Part shown: piece after piece, positions 35,646-46,802 of the stretch
How the letters are laid out: every line of letters starts with the position of its first letter
How positions within the stretch are numbered: position 1 is the first letter of the stretch
Assembly: GCF_001680005.1 (NCBI RefSeq)
Contig: NC_033565.1
Location: forward strand, 353,501 to 417,500
Reading direction: 5' to 3'
Length of the DNA: 64,000 nucleotides
Source of the DNA: Plasmodium coatneyi
Lineage: Eukaryota; Apicomplexa; Aconoidasida; Haemosporida; Plasmodiidae
The notes under the pieces: generated by a model
Databases searched by the model: none
Told to the model about the DNA's origin: nothing
The model's input: the letters and a program-made list of their open reading frames with translations, nothing else
Position numbers and translations under genes: made by a program

Positions 35646-36734
35646 GAACACAACACATCACATTTTGAAATGTAACACTGAATTAATATGATGTTCCACT
35701 TCCACGGAAGGGACAATAAATAACACCACGCACAGTTTATATATACAGTGTGTGTTAGGAAAGGAGCAAAATGACACTTTTCCTTCATTCTTTCTTTTCT
35801 TTTTTTCCTTCTTTCCTTCTTATTTCTTCTTTCCTTTTTCTTTTATTTTTCCTTCCTTTTATATTCTTTAAAAGAAGAAAGAAGGAAACACAAAATTTTT
35901 AAAATAAAAAAAAGATAAAAAGGTCCCCCAAAAGAAAAAAAGAAAAAAAAAAGAAGCTACCTCCACAATGAACTAATACATATTGAATGAATAAATATGT
36001 GAATAGTAAACTATGGGAATAGTGTAAATATATATATGTGAATAGTGTATAAATATATGTGAATAAATTCATGTACACATTGATGGAGAGAGGGCAGGAG
36101 GAAGGAAGAATGTATGCTCTCTCCCTCTCTGCACATATGCATAAACTGTATACTGCAATATGAATTTTTAACAATATTTTCTAATGAGCAACAACAGTCA
36201 ACTCCTTCCCCGCTCCCCCTTCTTTTAAAACATAACAATTAAAACTTACACCAACCATACATAATGAAATTTTTCGCAATAGGAGATATTGCGTTCCCAT
36301 GTACACAACAATACGGAAACATAAGAATAATAACATAACGTTCATAATAATCACCTATAGTCCAATAATATAATAAATAAAGGAATATATAAAAAATTTA
36401 ATCATTCCGCTCTTCATTTATTCTACAATTCCTTTAACACATTTTATTCTTTACCTTGTACTATTAGTCATACATATGTAATGATTCTGATACATGTACA
36501 TGTATGTGTTATCATTGTTTGAAAAAATTGAAGGAATGTGTAGTGTTGTTTTCACAGAGAGAGAGTGCAAAAATTTCAATATTCATGCTCATCCATATTT
36601 CATATTCATATTCCTATTCATCAATAATCAATATCGAACTGGAGCAGTATTTATACTTTCCCCCTTTTTTTGAATGTACTAATAATTTTGAGAATAAGTT
36701 CACAGCATACAGAAATATACACATAAATCAAACC
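35646..36734. other. Spacer upstream of KIR gene 2
   Basis: Poly-pyrimidine (35776-35870) followed by A-rich sequence (35900-35955), and a set of GTGAATAGTGTA repeats around 35997-36068. No gene was supported. Confidence 0.5.
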
Positions 36735-38592
36735 ATGGCATCAGAACCAACGGTAAGGGAAAAATATGAAAGGAAGAATATTGAGGGAGGGGGACAATGT
36801 TGGCTGGGAGGGGGTGTGGAAGGATGGGGTGTAGGAGGAATTATTTCCCCTTTACGCTTAACACCCCTTCCTTCCCCCTTTTACACTACAAACGACCACA
36901 TAATAAACATACAATATTTTATATATAATATGATATAGTGTAGAATGAAATAAGGAATGTAAGAATATATATATATACTGTTAATTATACTTGTAGGCAC
37001 CATTTTTAAAGAGTTTACCCTCAGAAGTATTGTTCTATGGTCCCTTTAGGAGGAGCACATGGACAGATAGTAAAGAATGTGTGGAGGGTATAAAAAATGC
37101 TTTGGAAACAAATGCCAGTGCAGAAAGTTATTTTAACCAAGTTAATAAGGCAGTATGTTATGTGTCCTCAATGTATGAGCACCAGAAGAATACATATTCC
37201 AATAAGGAACCTTGCCATTTTCTATACTACTGGATAGGAGACGTATTATTCAGTATTCTTGAGGAGAACAATATCAAGACTCTTCTACAAACTATTTGCA
37301 GAAGTATACAGGAAAAATGTTGGAATGGAAATTTTGAAATTCCCTGTAATCCTATTGGAAAAGAATTCTTCGACCATATGAAAATAACATATGACTTCCT
37401 TTATGACTACAGTAATATAAAGGAATATCTACAGCACTATAATACTAACCATAATATGAACTTCACCAATTACCTCGAGAAAGTTAAAGAAGCAAAGAAT
37501 TATATGAGCGGAGGGTGTAATAATCAGAGTGGATACTGTAATAATTTCTGGAATCCACGTAAGGCAGACATTGAACAGAAACTATCAAACTTAGAATCCG
37601 AAATAAACTCTGCACAGGATGTAAAATCGCGTGCAGAAGCAGCAAAACAATCCACACAACTCAAGCTAGACGAAGCGATTCTTCAAGCAAATAAAGCTTC
37701 TTCTCTTTCTTCTGCTTTTGGTACCTTAGCAGCATTAGAATTACCAGCTGCCCTATTCCTTCTATATAAGGTAAAATTATAGCTAAAATTGAAAATTTTA
37801 ACAATACTATTAATATACAACCTTCCCTTCCTTATAGCTCCTTTCCTTCTTCCTTAGACCCTTCTTAGACCACTTCATCCTTACACCCCCCTTAGACCCT
37901 CCTTCGACCCCTTCCATCCTCCTCCTTAGACCACATTTCCTTCCTTTCCTCCTTAGACCCTATCACCTAACAACCCACCTACCACCATTATCACCTAACA
38001 ACCTACCTACCACCATTATCACCTAACAACCTTCCATTCTAACACCCCTAAACCCTTCATTCTACTACCCCTAACAACATTCCTTCCACCCACCTAACAG
38101 AACCTTCCTTCCACCATCCTAACAACCCACCTACCACCCCTAACAAACTTCCTTCTAACACCCCTAACAACCTTCTTTCCATCACCCTAAGAATCATCCT
38201 TCTAAGGCCTAAGAACCCACCTACCACCTAACAACCTTCCTTCCACTTACCACCCACCTAACAATCTTCCTTCTATCGCCTAAACGTTCTAACCGCCGAC
38301 CTTCCTTAACCCCTTTTATTTCCTTCAGTATAAACCATGGTCTTCTTGGTTTGGTAACCACTTTTCTGGAAATGGAGGAGGAAGAAGCAACAGAAGAAAG
38401 AGAAGATCAGCTGGACATCACAACTTGAACGAGTTAACAGAAACTTCAACAGTGGACTTCACAGGAAGTTCAGAAACAGATTCCACATTTGATCCCACTA
38501 CAGTACCTTCTCCTACTGCGTACACAAGACAACCCGGGGGAAGAAGAAATAATGGGGGGGATCGCGGGATGGTAGGTTATCAAAACATGTAA
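36735..38592 (+). CDS. KIR: KIR protein (pir superfamily), gene 2
   Basis: Exons 36735-36752 (Met-Ala-Ser-Glu-Pro-Thr, donor GTAAGG), 36997-37770 and 38329-38592, all in phase 0, about 351 residues. The ectodomain starts APFLKSLPSEVLFYGPF, with the family motif EPCHFLYYWIGDVLF and cysteines at typical spacing. Just before the TM it has a predicted coiled coil (KLSNLESEINSAQDVKSRAE and QSTQLKLDEAILQANKASSL) rather than the usual Ser/Gly linker. The TM helix ends LELPAALFLLYK. The last exon begins YKPWSSWFGNHFSGNGGGRS and ends MVGYQNM. The 558-base second intron is filled with the island's CCTTCC / CTAACAACC minisatellite. The membrane-proximal coiled coil is the notable difference from gene 1. 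No lesion was seen. Confidence 0.87.
37800..38290. repeat. Intronic pyrimidine minisatellite
   Basis: CCTTAGACCC, CTAACAACC and TACCACCATTATCACC units within intron 2 of KIR gene 2. The 31-base-type unit ACCTACCACCATTATCACCTAACA is nearly exact in successive copies around 37970-38030. Confidence 0.8.
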
Positions 38593-39239
38593 CATTAAAT
38601 GAATGTTTCTATCCGATAAATAAGTAATATGTTATTTTCTTTAAATTACAGATAGAACGCACTGTTTTTGTAAATTATAAGTACTACATAGTTTCCTTCT
38701 TCTGAATTATAATGACGGGAAATATTTCATATAGGAAACAATATTATTATTGCTCTTAAATTGTCCTAATTCATGAATTGCGTGTTTATATGGTATGTTC
38801 ATATGTCATCAGTATAAATAGAACTTATAATTCCTCCACATTACTTGTAGTACTTTAATTATTTCATTTTCTTTCATTTAAACTTTCCTTGTACGCTGGG
38901 TGCAGAAAATGAATCAGAAGTGTGTTCAATTTATTTTAGGGCTCCCCTCATGCAAATATTTCTTACATCTATTTTTTATTAGAGTGAAAAATTTGTAAGG
39001 GTGTAAGAATATTTATTGAATATACAATAGTTTCCGTTTAGTCTAAGTTGTTCCATGAAATAATTCTTCTTTATATTATGAATTTTAAGTAAATAAGGGA
39101 AAAAAAAAAAGAAGAGGTTCGGGTTCTTGTATAGTGTATTCAATAACATAGCGTAATGCGTACTTCTCCCTACTCCTTAAATGTTCCTACGCCGAATGTT
39201 CATTGCTTTAAGAGAATTTCCACATTTCTAAGTTTCATC
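38593..39239. other. Convergent spacer
   Basis: An AT-rich stretch between KIR gene 2 (plus) and the second two-TM gene (minus). No gene was seen. Confidence 0.5.
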
Positions 39240-40015
39240 CTATATATTTTTCCTTGTTCCGCAATAATGGAATCTTAATACTATGCTCAATATAATATAT
39301 CTCATTATTAGGGAGACTGTGCATATTACGACAAGGGCCGCCGAATATTTTGCAAGGACGGTACTAAAAGTTTCTGCAGTTCCCGAATATTTTGATATAA
39401 GGGCAGCAGAAGGTTTTACACCGGAGCTCGAATAATATAGTGTGAATAAATAGGGGACGAAAGTGACCAATGTAAACAGTAAAAAATTCTTGCGCCTGTT
39501 TTCACGACATGTTAACTTTGTCAGAAGTACTCTAAGTCCGTTTTTCATACTTTCGCCTTTGATTTTTCCCTTTATATATTGTGAATTCCTTGAATTTACC
39601 TTTAGACCTGTCTTTTCTGACGGTTCACCCGGTTCATTGTTCATAGGGGGGATCCCACTGTGATTTTCGGGAAATTTATTTGGCTCCTGCGTTCCTTTAT
39701 AACTTTCATCTGTTAATAGCGTCATTACACTTCCATCCACAGCTCCATTCTGGCTATTTATAATTCCTTGTAAAGTACCTCGCACAGTTACCTAACATAC
39801 TAAGAAAATATACCCATAATTTATACAGCATATAGAAGCTGCGGTACAAAAAAATAGAAGAAAAAGGAATTTTTCATTTCCTAGCAGGAAGATAAAAAAT
39901 AATGGTAATAGATGTAGAAATTCTTGAAATGTAGTATCTATTATTGTACATAGTCTGAATGTTGCAGGAAACAAAGTATCAAGCTCAATAATGCAACTTT
40001 CCTGAAAGATATCAT
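39240..40015 (-). CDS. Two-TM protein with signal-peptide exon, copy 2
   Basis: Minus-strand exon 1 at 39950-40015 encodes a 22-residue leader (MISFRKVALLSLILCFLQHS then DY) ending at GTACAA. Exon 2 at 39240-39791 follows a TTAG acceptor and starts Val-Thr-Val; total about 205 residues. The N-terminal half is polar (NKFPENHSGIPPMNNEPGEP). Two TM helices lie in the C-terminal half (FLLFTLVTFVPYLFTLYY and AALVVICTVSLIMRYIILSI), with a short basic tail. Same architecture as 33584-34410 and 46803-47764, though the sequences are widely diverged, which fits a fast-evolving surface or exported family. No canonical export pentamer is visible. Function is unknown. Confidence 0.68.
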
Positions 40016-40200
40016 TTTGTTTTTTTCTTTCTTTTTCCCTTTTCCTTTTAGAGTAAAAGATTGGAGAACCATATTATATTTTACTTATAGACTTACACAA
40101 TATTCCATTATTCCATTCTCAGCATTATATTCCCATATATGTATTACTTATTTCGCACATATGAATATAATTCTTTCCCCAAAGGTATTATACTTATATT

Positions 40201-40221
40201 ACACGCGCTAAATTCGCGTGT
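40201..40221. other. Perfect 7-bp hairpin
   Basis: ACACGCG - CTAAATT - CGCGTGT, a GC-rich inverted repeat in very AT-rich sequence. It has no T-run after it and no adjacent gene end, so its role is unknown. Confidence 0.5.
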
Positions 40222-40424
40222 TCCACTATTGCTCACATTTTTTATTGCTAACTATTCATTTGTATTATATAATTAACAGATTAAAAAGGAATCCTCACTC
40301 CACCTTACATTGTATACAGTAAAGATCTGTTTTTGAATTATTAATTTACCTTTCACCTTACATTTATACGGACGCGCACACAAAACATGGTTCCTTCCTT
40401 CCTTTTTTTTTATTCGCAATTTTT

Positions 40425-40700
40425 TCTGTGTGACAAAATTTATATTAGGGCAATTCTTTTGGACAATTTTCTTGACATTTCTTTTTGCAATTTTTTTGAC
40501 AAATTTATATTAGGGCATTTTTTTCCTTTGGGCAATTTCTTGTTGACATTTTTTTTTTTTTTTTGACAATTCTTTCTGTGTGACAAAATTTATATTTAGG
40601 GCATTTTTTTTTCTTTTTTTGGACAACAATTTTTTTTTTTGTGCAAATTTTTCTGTGTGACAAAATTTATATTAGGGCAATTTTTTCTTTTTTTGGAAAA
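40425..40700. repeat. Imperfect tandem repeat, TGTGACAAAATTTATATTAGGGCA unit
   Basis: Four imperfect copies of a TTCTGTGTGACAAAATTTATATTAGGGCA-like unit (near 40425, 40498, 40570 and 40650), each followed by T-rich spacers. The reverse complement of the unit occurs once at about 54338-54363, 3' of the SICAvar gene. Confidence 0.75.
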
Positions 40701-40734
40701 TTTTCCTTCACAATTTTTTTTTTTCTTTTTTATG

Positions 40735-40890
40735 CACCCTTCCGGGTGCACATACACCCCTAAATTATTAAACAAAGGGCCATATTGTTATTCTCACAAT
40801 CTCAAATCCCGAACCATAAGTGTGAAATCTTACACACCCTAAATGCGAAATGCTATACCCTCCCACTGATTCATTCATCTCTATTTTTTC
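40735..40890. repeat. Relic of a SICAvar-type final intron
   Basis: The stretch (GGGCCATATTGTTATTC, then CATAAGTGTGAAATC, CACACCCTAAATGCGAAATG, ending in CATTCATC before a T/C run) matches unit for unit the sequence at about 56690-56850, which is the last intron of the SICAvar gene. No SICAvar exon flanks it here. It could be the remains of a deleted or gap-hidden SICAvar copy. Confidence 0.6.
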
Positions 40891-40902
40891 CTCCTTTTTT
40901 TT

Positions 40903-40932
40903 TTTTCTTTTCTTTTCTTTTCTTTTCTTTTC

Positions 40933-40963
<31 letters not shown>

Positions 40964-41332
40964 CTTTTCTTTTCTTTTTTCTTTTCTTTTCTTTTTCTTT
41001 TCTTTTCTTTTCTTTTTCTTTTCTTTTCTTTTCTTTTCTTTTCTTTTCTTTTCTTTTCTTTTCTTTTCTTTTTCTTTTCTTTTCTTTTCTTTTCTTTTCT
41101 TTTCTTTCTTTCTTTTCTTTTCTTTTCTTTTCTTTTCTTTTCTTTTCTTTTCTTTTCTTTTCTTTTCTTTTCTTTTTCTTTTCTTTTCTTTTCTTTTCTT
41201 TTTCTTTTCTTTCTTTTCTTTTCTTTTCTTTTCTTTTCTTTTCTTTTCTTTTCTTTTCTTTTCTTTTCTTTTCTTTTCTTTTCTTTCTTTTCTTTTCTTT
41301 TCTTCTTTTCTTTCTTTCTTTTCTTTCTCTTT
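40903..41332. repeat. TTTTC microsatellite, left part
   Basis: Nearly pure TTTTC repeats over about 430 bases. They create spurious poly-Phe/Leu/Ser and poly-Lys/Glu open frames. The array runs into the assembly gap. Confidence 0.95.
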
Positions 41333-41432
41333 NNNNNNNNNNNNNNNNNNNNNNNNNNNNNNNNNNNNNNNNNNNNNNNNNNNNNNNNNNNNNNNNNNNN
41401 NNNNNNNNNNNNNNNNNNNNNNNNNNNNNNNN
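41333..41432. other. Assembly gap (100 N)
   Basis: Exactly 100 N bases, a conventional gap of unknown true length. It interrupts the TTTTC satellite, so the gap was probably caused by that repeat. Confidence 0.98.
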
Positions 41433-41500
41433 TTTTCTTTTCTTTTCTTTTCTTTTCTTTTCTTTTCTTTTCTTTTCTTTTCTTTTCTTTCTTTTTTTTC
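41433..41500. repeat. TTTTC microsatellite, right part
   Basis: Continuation of the TTTTC array after the gap, grading into CTTCC-rich sequence, then a few CCTAAACCCTGAACCC telomere-like units near 41598-41625. Confidence 0.9.
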
Positions 41501-42050
41501 TTCCCTTCCTTTTTTTTTCTTACTTCTTCTTTCCTTCTTTTCCTTCAATCCCTTTCCTTCTTTCCCCTTCCCTTAATCTTAAAAGCGGAATGATAAAACC
41601 TAAACCCTGAACCCATACCTTAAACCTTCCCTTCTCTTTCTTTTCTTCCTCCGATTTTTTCGACATTTTTAATCACTTCGTAAATTTCTGTATGTAATTT
41701 TTTTTTTCTTTTTTCCCCTTTTTTTTTTCATTTCCCTTGCCGCAGCATATCGCGCGCTTCTTTTAAAAAAAAAAAAAAAGGACACCATATTTCAGCGTTG
41801 GAGCATATTTATAAAATTTGTCCTTACTCCCTCCTTCCCGTGGCCACATGAGCAAGACTTTAGTGAATTGAGGATGCGCAAGAAGAATTGACAAGTGGTA
41901 TAAAAAAAAAAAAAAAAAAAGGCAAAGGGGAGGACCAGTGAAGGACAGTTCCTATGCTACAGCCTCTATATTCATTCAACATTTAATCATTATAGTACCA
42001 TACGAAAAATGTGTTCCATACTGTTCATATCTTCGATGGGAAGGAAAGCA

Positions 42051-44402
42051 TTACGTTCCATGGTAATATATATTTCTATGCCGTCTATTATTATTTCTTG
42101 CTCTAGGTGATGGTAATAATCGTCGTTCATTATATATGGTAGAATTGTCTGTTGAATAATGGGTAGAATTGTCCATTGAGTCCAATGCTGTTGAAGCAAC
42201 TGTTGAGGCAGTTCCAGTCAATGTACTGAAGTTGCGTCCGATGGATCTCCTTTTTCTTGCGTTTCTTCCTCCATTGCTGTTTCCAAAGAGGTTTTTTATC
42301 CCAGAAGGTAAAAGATCATACTACGATAAGGATAAGGTGGGGGATGTGAGGAAGGTGGAAGAAAAAGATAGAAAGGAATACACAATATATGCAGAACATA
42401 CCATACTCTATATTCATTCTTCACAAAGAAAAAAAAATTCCAGTGAATGCTATTAGTCGTATTTTTAAAGTTTGTGTGTGTACATGTATATATTGTGTAT
42501 ATTGTGTTGTGATAATAGTGGTGGTGGTAATTATTACTTTATATAAAAGGAAAGCGATCATCGGTAATCCAACTAATGTGGTCAGTACGGAAGGAACAAT
42601 AGAACCGGCAACACTACCTCCACTAGAGGCTTCAGCAGGTCCTACTGAAGTGGTTGCTGCAGATACTGTGGCTCTATCTAGTTCATCCCGGGAAGTTATA
42701 AGCAAGTCCCTTGCCTGTGGTTTAATTTCCAGTTGCTGTGTTATTCCACACTCCGACTTTAGCAGTTGCTGAGGGTTGTGTGTTTCATAGTCCCCTTTAA
42801 ATTTACCACAATATGTAGGATCAGCAGTAGCACCGTTATTGCAGAGTCTACGCACAAGCCCATATGCTAAATCAGCATCCTGCAGGTATTCCTTCAATTC
42901 TTCACTACAGGAGGATCCACTATTCCCTGACCTTGCTTCTATAGTTGTGTGGTCCCTATAGTGATCATATACTTTTTTCTCAAAATCGAAAGGGACACTG
43001 TCCATGCGGTTGCACACAATTTCACATTTATTAATATTAGGTAACTTCTGCAATTTCTCACAGACCATGTTCATACTACTCTGGAATAAACTAGTATCTA
43101 AGCTGTTCAATATCCTATACCCTATCCAGTAGTATAAAAAACCGCAACGCTCCCCCCCGGATAGAGTTTCTTTCCCCCCTTTACTTGCGTAACACCAGAC
43201 TTTTTGGAGCTCATCAACATAACCCTGATTATCAGTATCTGTCATTAATAAGTTTTTTATTTCCTCAGGGAAACTATTATCGCCCTTACAGAGGTCCTCG
43301 GGTTTATCGAGTTCACCGTACGCTTTTCTTGAAGGTAAACAATCCAATTTTAGTTCCTATAAATACCATTATATAGATAAGGGTGTATTCCTATATATTT
43401 GTGCTGTACGTTATGGATAGAAAATATTACATGTTCGGAACACATATGAATTTGTTCCATATGAGTTAATGGCGAAACACAGAAAATAACTTGCAGTATT
43501 TTTCCTCACATTAAGCACTTACCTCATCAGAATCTAGATGGCAAGTTCCCGTGGAACCGGTACCAGAAGAACCGGGGTTCCAAGTTCCTGTAGAACCTGA
43601 TCTTGGACTACCAGTGTTCTGGTTTCCCGTAGAACCGGGCACTAACTGACATTTTAATTCTAAATCCTCCTTACTTTCATAGTCCCCGAAAACCCCCTTA
43701 AAAACATTACACCAATCCTTCCACTCTTCCCCCTTGTTTCCTTTACATTTTGTACGTACAGTTCTATAAGCTTCTTTTATTTGTCGTAAATATGTGTGAT
43801 ATTTGTCATCGCACTTCTTTGTTCTCTCTATTCCTAATTGGAAACCCAGCATACCTTCGTCTACTTTGTAGTCCATCACTTCTTTGAATGCTTGGAAATC
43901 TTCCTTATTACCATAGGTTGTTGGGAAGTCAACGACATCTTCCTTTGAGCCATCATTAATATTTCCTTTGCATTTATTCATAATATCTGCGAAATTCCCT
44001 ATGATCGTGGACGTTGATATTTTATCACCCATCCAATAATAAAAAAAACTAAGATCCTCACTGTTCTCTCTATCACTCTTCCCATCCCCACTTATATAAC
44101 ATAGGCTTCTTATAATTTGATCAACTGTGTCCACATTAACACCAGCAGTTGTTAATGTTGTTTTTATTTGCTCCCCGTATTTTTGTTTTGTACAGTACTT
44201 CTGCTGATATAGGTCTAGTCTTCTGTATACGTCCCGCGAATGTAATTGATTCAAACTATCGCCCTATAAATGAATTCAGTGAAATATTTATTTGCTACCC
44301 TTTTCTTTCATTATATTTTATATAGAGTATTATATGTTCATACTACAGGATTATTTGTTCCAAGTATGAACTAACCGTGAGTTCTGGCTCCCCTCCCGAC
44401 AT
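42051..44402 (-). CDS. KIR: KIR protein with two pir domains and a Gly/Pro/Ser/Trp repeat linker
   Basis: Four minus-strand exons, all phase 0: 44376-44402 (MSGGEPELT, donor GTTAGT), 43523-44263, 42538-43356 and 42051-42320, about 618 residues. Exon 2 is a complete pir/KIR ectodomain (motif DLSFFYYWMGDKIS) that lacks a TM helix and ends in a repeat linker (STGTWNPGSSGTGSTG then TCHLDSDE). Exon 3 is a second KIR ectodomain (LDCLPSRKAYGELDKPEDLC, motif RCGFLYYWIGYRIL) with TM ending LVGLPMIAFLLYK. The last exon begins YDLLPSGIKNLFGNSNGGRN and ends IYYHGT. Donor and acceptor between exons 2 and 3 are GTAAGT and TTTATAG, so one transcript with tandem domains is the best model. Two adjacent genes are less likely, because exon 2 has no TM or cytoplasmic exon and exon 3 has no start exon. 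Confidence 0.83.
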
Positions 44403-45357
44403 TGTTCATGTGGACTCTTCCTGTATGTAGTAAATAAACTCTACAGTTGTTTATGTGTTTATATAGAATAAATGTTCAAATACTTGATATGCTAAGTAAT
44501 TACGGAGAACACATTTTGGTCCTTCCTATTATATATATTCTTCTTTTTTTCGGACGATAACAAATGCATTTGTACCATATTGGCATATTCCCATTTAGGC
44601 GAAGAGCAGGAATGAATGTTATAGGAAGTAACAGATTGAAGGGATGCAGGAAACTGCACTTTCCCATATATTCCCCATCGGCTATATTGTTCAATTGTAC
44701 GTGATAAACACAAAACATTATATTATTATTTACATGCTCCCCTTATAATGTACACAGAAACGCAACTAAACCTTTAGGAAGAAAGGTAATATGTACTGCT
44801 TATTTTACATTCTATTAATGTTTGAAAAAAAGAATGCTAGAACCTGTTAACATATATAAAGTATAATACTTCCACAGAAAATGTTTCTTCCTTCCGGTCA
44901 CATGTGAACCTTTATTCAAAATGAGCAAATGGAGAGTGCACATGTATAAAATTAGTATAGGGGAATATAATACGAATAATTTCGTATATAATATTTCAGA
45001 AAAAAGGAATTTATATACTCCTATGAGAACATTCCATAGTATATCTTATCATTTGTTTATTATGCTTCACGTATTATATTTTTTTTTTCCTTTTCCCTTT
45101 TGATAGGTACCGTGTGAATTGGCCATATGCGATACACATCATGTTATTTGAGCTATTCTAGTTCTAATACACAATACTACTGACATATTAATGTATACTA
45201 TTTTTTCTTTAATCCTCCTGCTCTATAATAATGAAGGATTCCGGCGTATTAGGGCCGCTCAAACGAATTAAACGAATTGAACGATTGAACGGAAGGAAAG
45301 AGGCCTTATAGGGTTAAAGATCATTTTACTGCTTAATTATTTGAAGCTTCTAAAGTT
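44403..45357. other. Spacer upstream of the two-domain KIR gene
   Basis: An AT-rich stretch without a supported gene. An open frame at 44921-45103 ends in a T/C run plus GATAG, which looks like an acceptor rather than a coding end. It holds the promoter side of the minus-strand KIR gene. Confidence 0.45.
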
Positions 45358-45770
45358 TAAAAGTGGTTTAGGCTTCCTGGGCTTAGGGATCAGGGTTCCA
45401 TTGTATGGTGTTCAGTGTTTAGGGTTTCAGGGATTAGGGTTCAGGGTTCTAGATTTAGAGTTCAGCATTTAGGGTTCAATATTGAGGTTTCAGGTTTTTT
45501 GGTTCAGCGTCCAGTGTTTAGGGTTTCAGATTTCAGAATTTAGGGTTCCGTGTTTCGGGTGGCGTGTTTTGTGTGCCGTGTTTTGAGTTCAGGGTTTAGG
45601 GTTTCAGCGTTTAGTGTTTAGGGTTTCAGAGTTCAGGCTTTATGGCTCATGGTTCAGGGTTTAGGGTTTGAGGTTTATAGTTCAGGGTTTAGGTTTTAAT
45701 GTTTATGTTTCAGTATTTGGGATTCTTTGTTTAGGGTTCAGGCGATTAGTTTTGTGTTTTAGGGGTTTGA
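45358..45770 (+). repeat. Interstitial degenerate telomere-like repeats, G-rich strand
   Basis: Dozens of units around GGGTTTAG, GGGTTCAG and GGGTTTCAG, which are diverged forms of the Plasmodium telomere heptad GGGTTYA. The array is flanked by variant-family genes on both sides, so it is not a chromosome end. Confidence 0.9.
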
Positions 45771-46100
45771 GGCAAGGGGATAGAAAGTTAAGGGCCTAAG
45801 GAAGGAGGGTCTAGGGAGAAAGGAAGGGAAAGAGCAAGGATGAAGGAATGAAAAGTATAAAAGGAAAGAAAAAATAAGGTATAATAAGAAACGAAGGAAG
45901 GAAGGATAAAAGAGAAGGAAAGGAATATTAAGAAGGAAAGAAGTAAGGGAAGGTCTAAGGATAGAGGGAGAAAGTATCTAAGGAAGGAATGGAAGGGTCT
46001 AAGGAACGAAGAAGCATGATCTAAGGAAGGAACGTCGAAGGAAGGAAGGTTGTCTAAGGGGGTATGGATGTGGAAGGGGGGGAGGTCCTCATCGAGGCAA
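45771..46100. repeat. Purine-rich GGAAGGAA tract
   Basis: AAGGAAGG, GGTCTAAGGA and GAAGGAAAG units, the complement of the CCTTCC/CCTTAGACC minisatellite seen elsewhere. It follows directly on the telomere-like array. The rest to 46802 has no supported gene. Confidence 0.8.
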
Positions 46101-46802
46101 TGTTCGATTGGGGGTGTGTTCCACATTGGAGGGGGGTCTCCATTGTGTAGGGGTCCCCTAATGTAGAAAGTTGTAATAAATAGAGGAAGAAAAATTAAGC
46201 GTAATGGATCACTTTCCTCCATATGCATAGAATGAACTTATTCCATCTTTTTACGTTAATTTATGGGTGCCCCTAATTATTCATTCGTCCAATTTTGCCT
46301 AATATATTTAGCCTAAGTATTTTTCCCATACATACCCGTTCATGTATACGCATATTTTATTTATTCATATTTTGCCCCTACCAGGACAATGGCCCCTGGA
46401 CGGAATTTATACACATGACCATGGTTTGCTCCCTTCCATATGACCACACTCAGCTCCTATATAATCCTTATATTTTTTTATATAGGTGTGACGGGGGCGG
46501 GATGCGCTGCCTGTGGTTAGTGGAATTTAGGAGCAGGGGGGGAAGAAATATATACATAAACCATTCGCAAATATTAAAAGGAAAAAGTGGTGGTCATTAC
46601 AAATTTAAAAAAAGTGTTGCTACACAAAAAAAAATGCGATGCAATAGTTTTTAAAACAAACATTACCATATTCATAAGTTATAGAGGGACGTCATACACA
46701 AAGAGAAAGTTCATGTAACAAGTGCATTAAAATTGTGATGTAATAGGAGAACTGTCCATAGCACTGGGACAAATGTACATTTTCCCTGGTCTTCAGATTT
46801 GA

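Noticed and set aside
40785..41593. Long open frames rich in Phe/Leu/Ser (plus) and Lys/Glu (minus)
   Set aside because: They are translations of the TTTTC microsatellite and run through the N gap; not genes.
45358..45770. True chromosome end
   Set aside because: The repeats are degenerate and have genes on both sides, and other arrays in the window run in the opposite orientation.
45788..46228. Minus-strand Pro/Leu/Ser-rich frame
   Set aside because: Translation of the GGAAGG purine repeat; no gene features.
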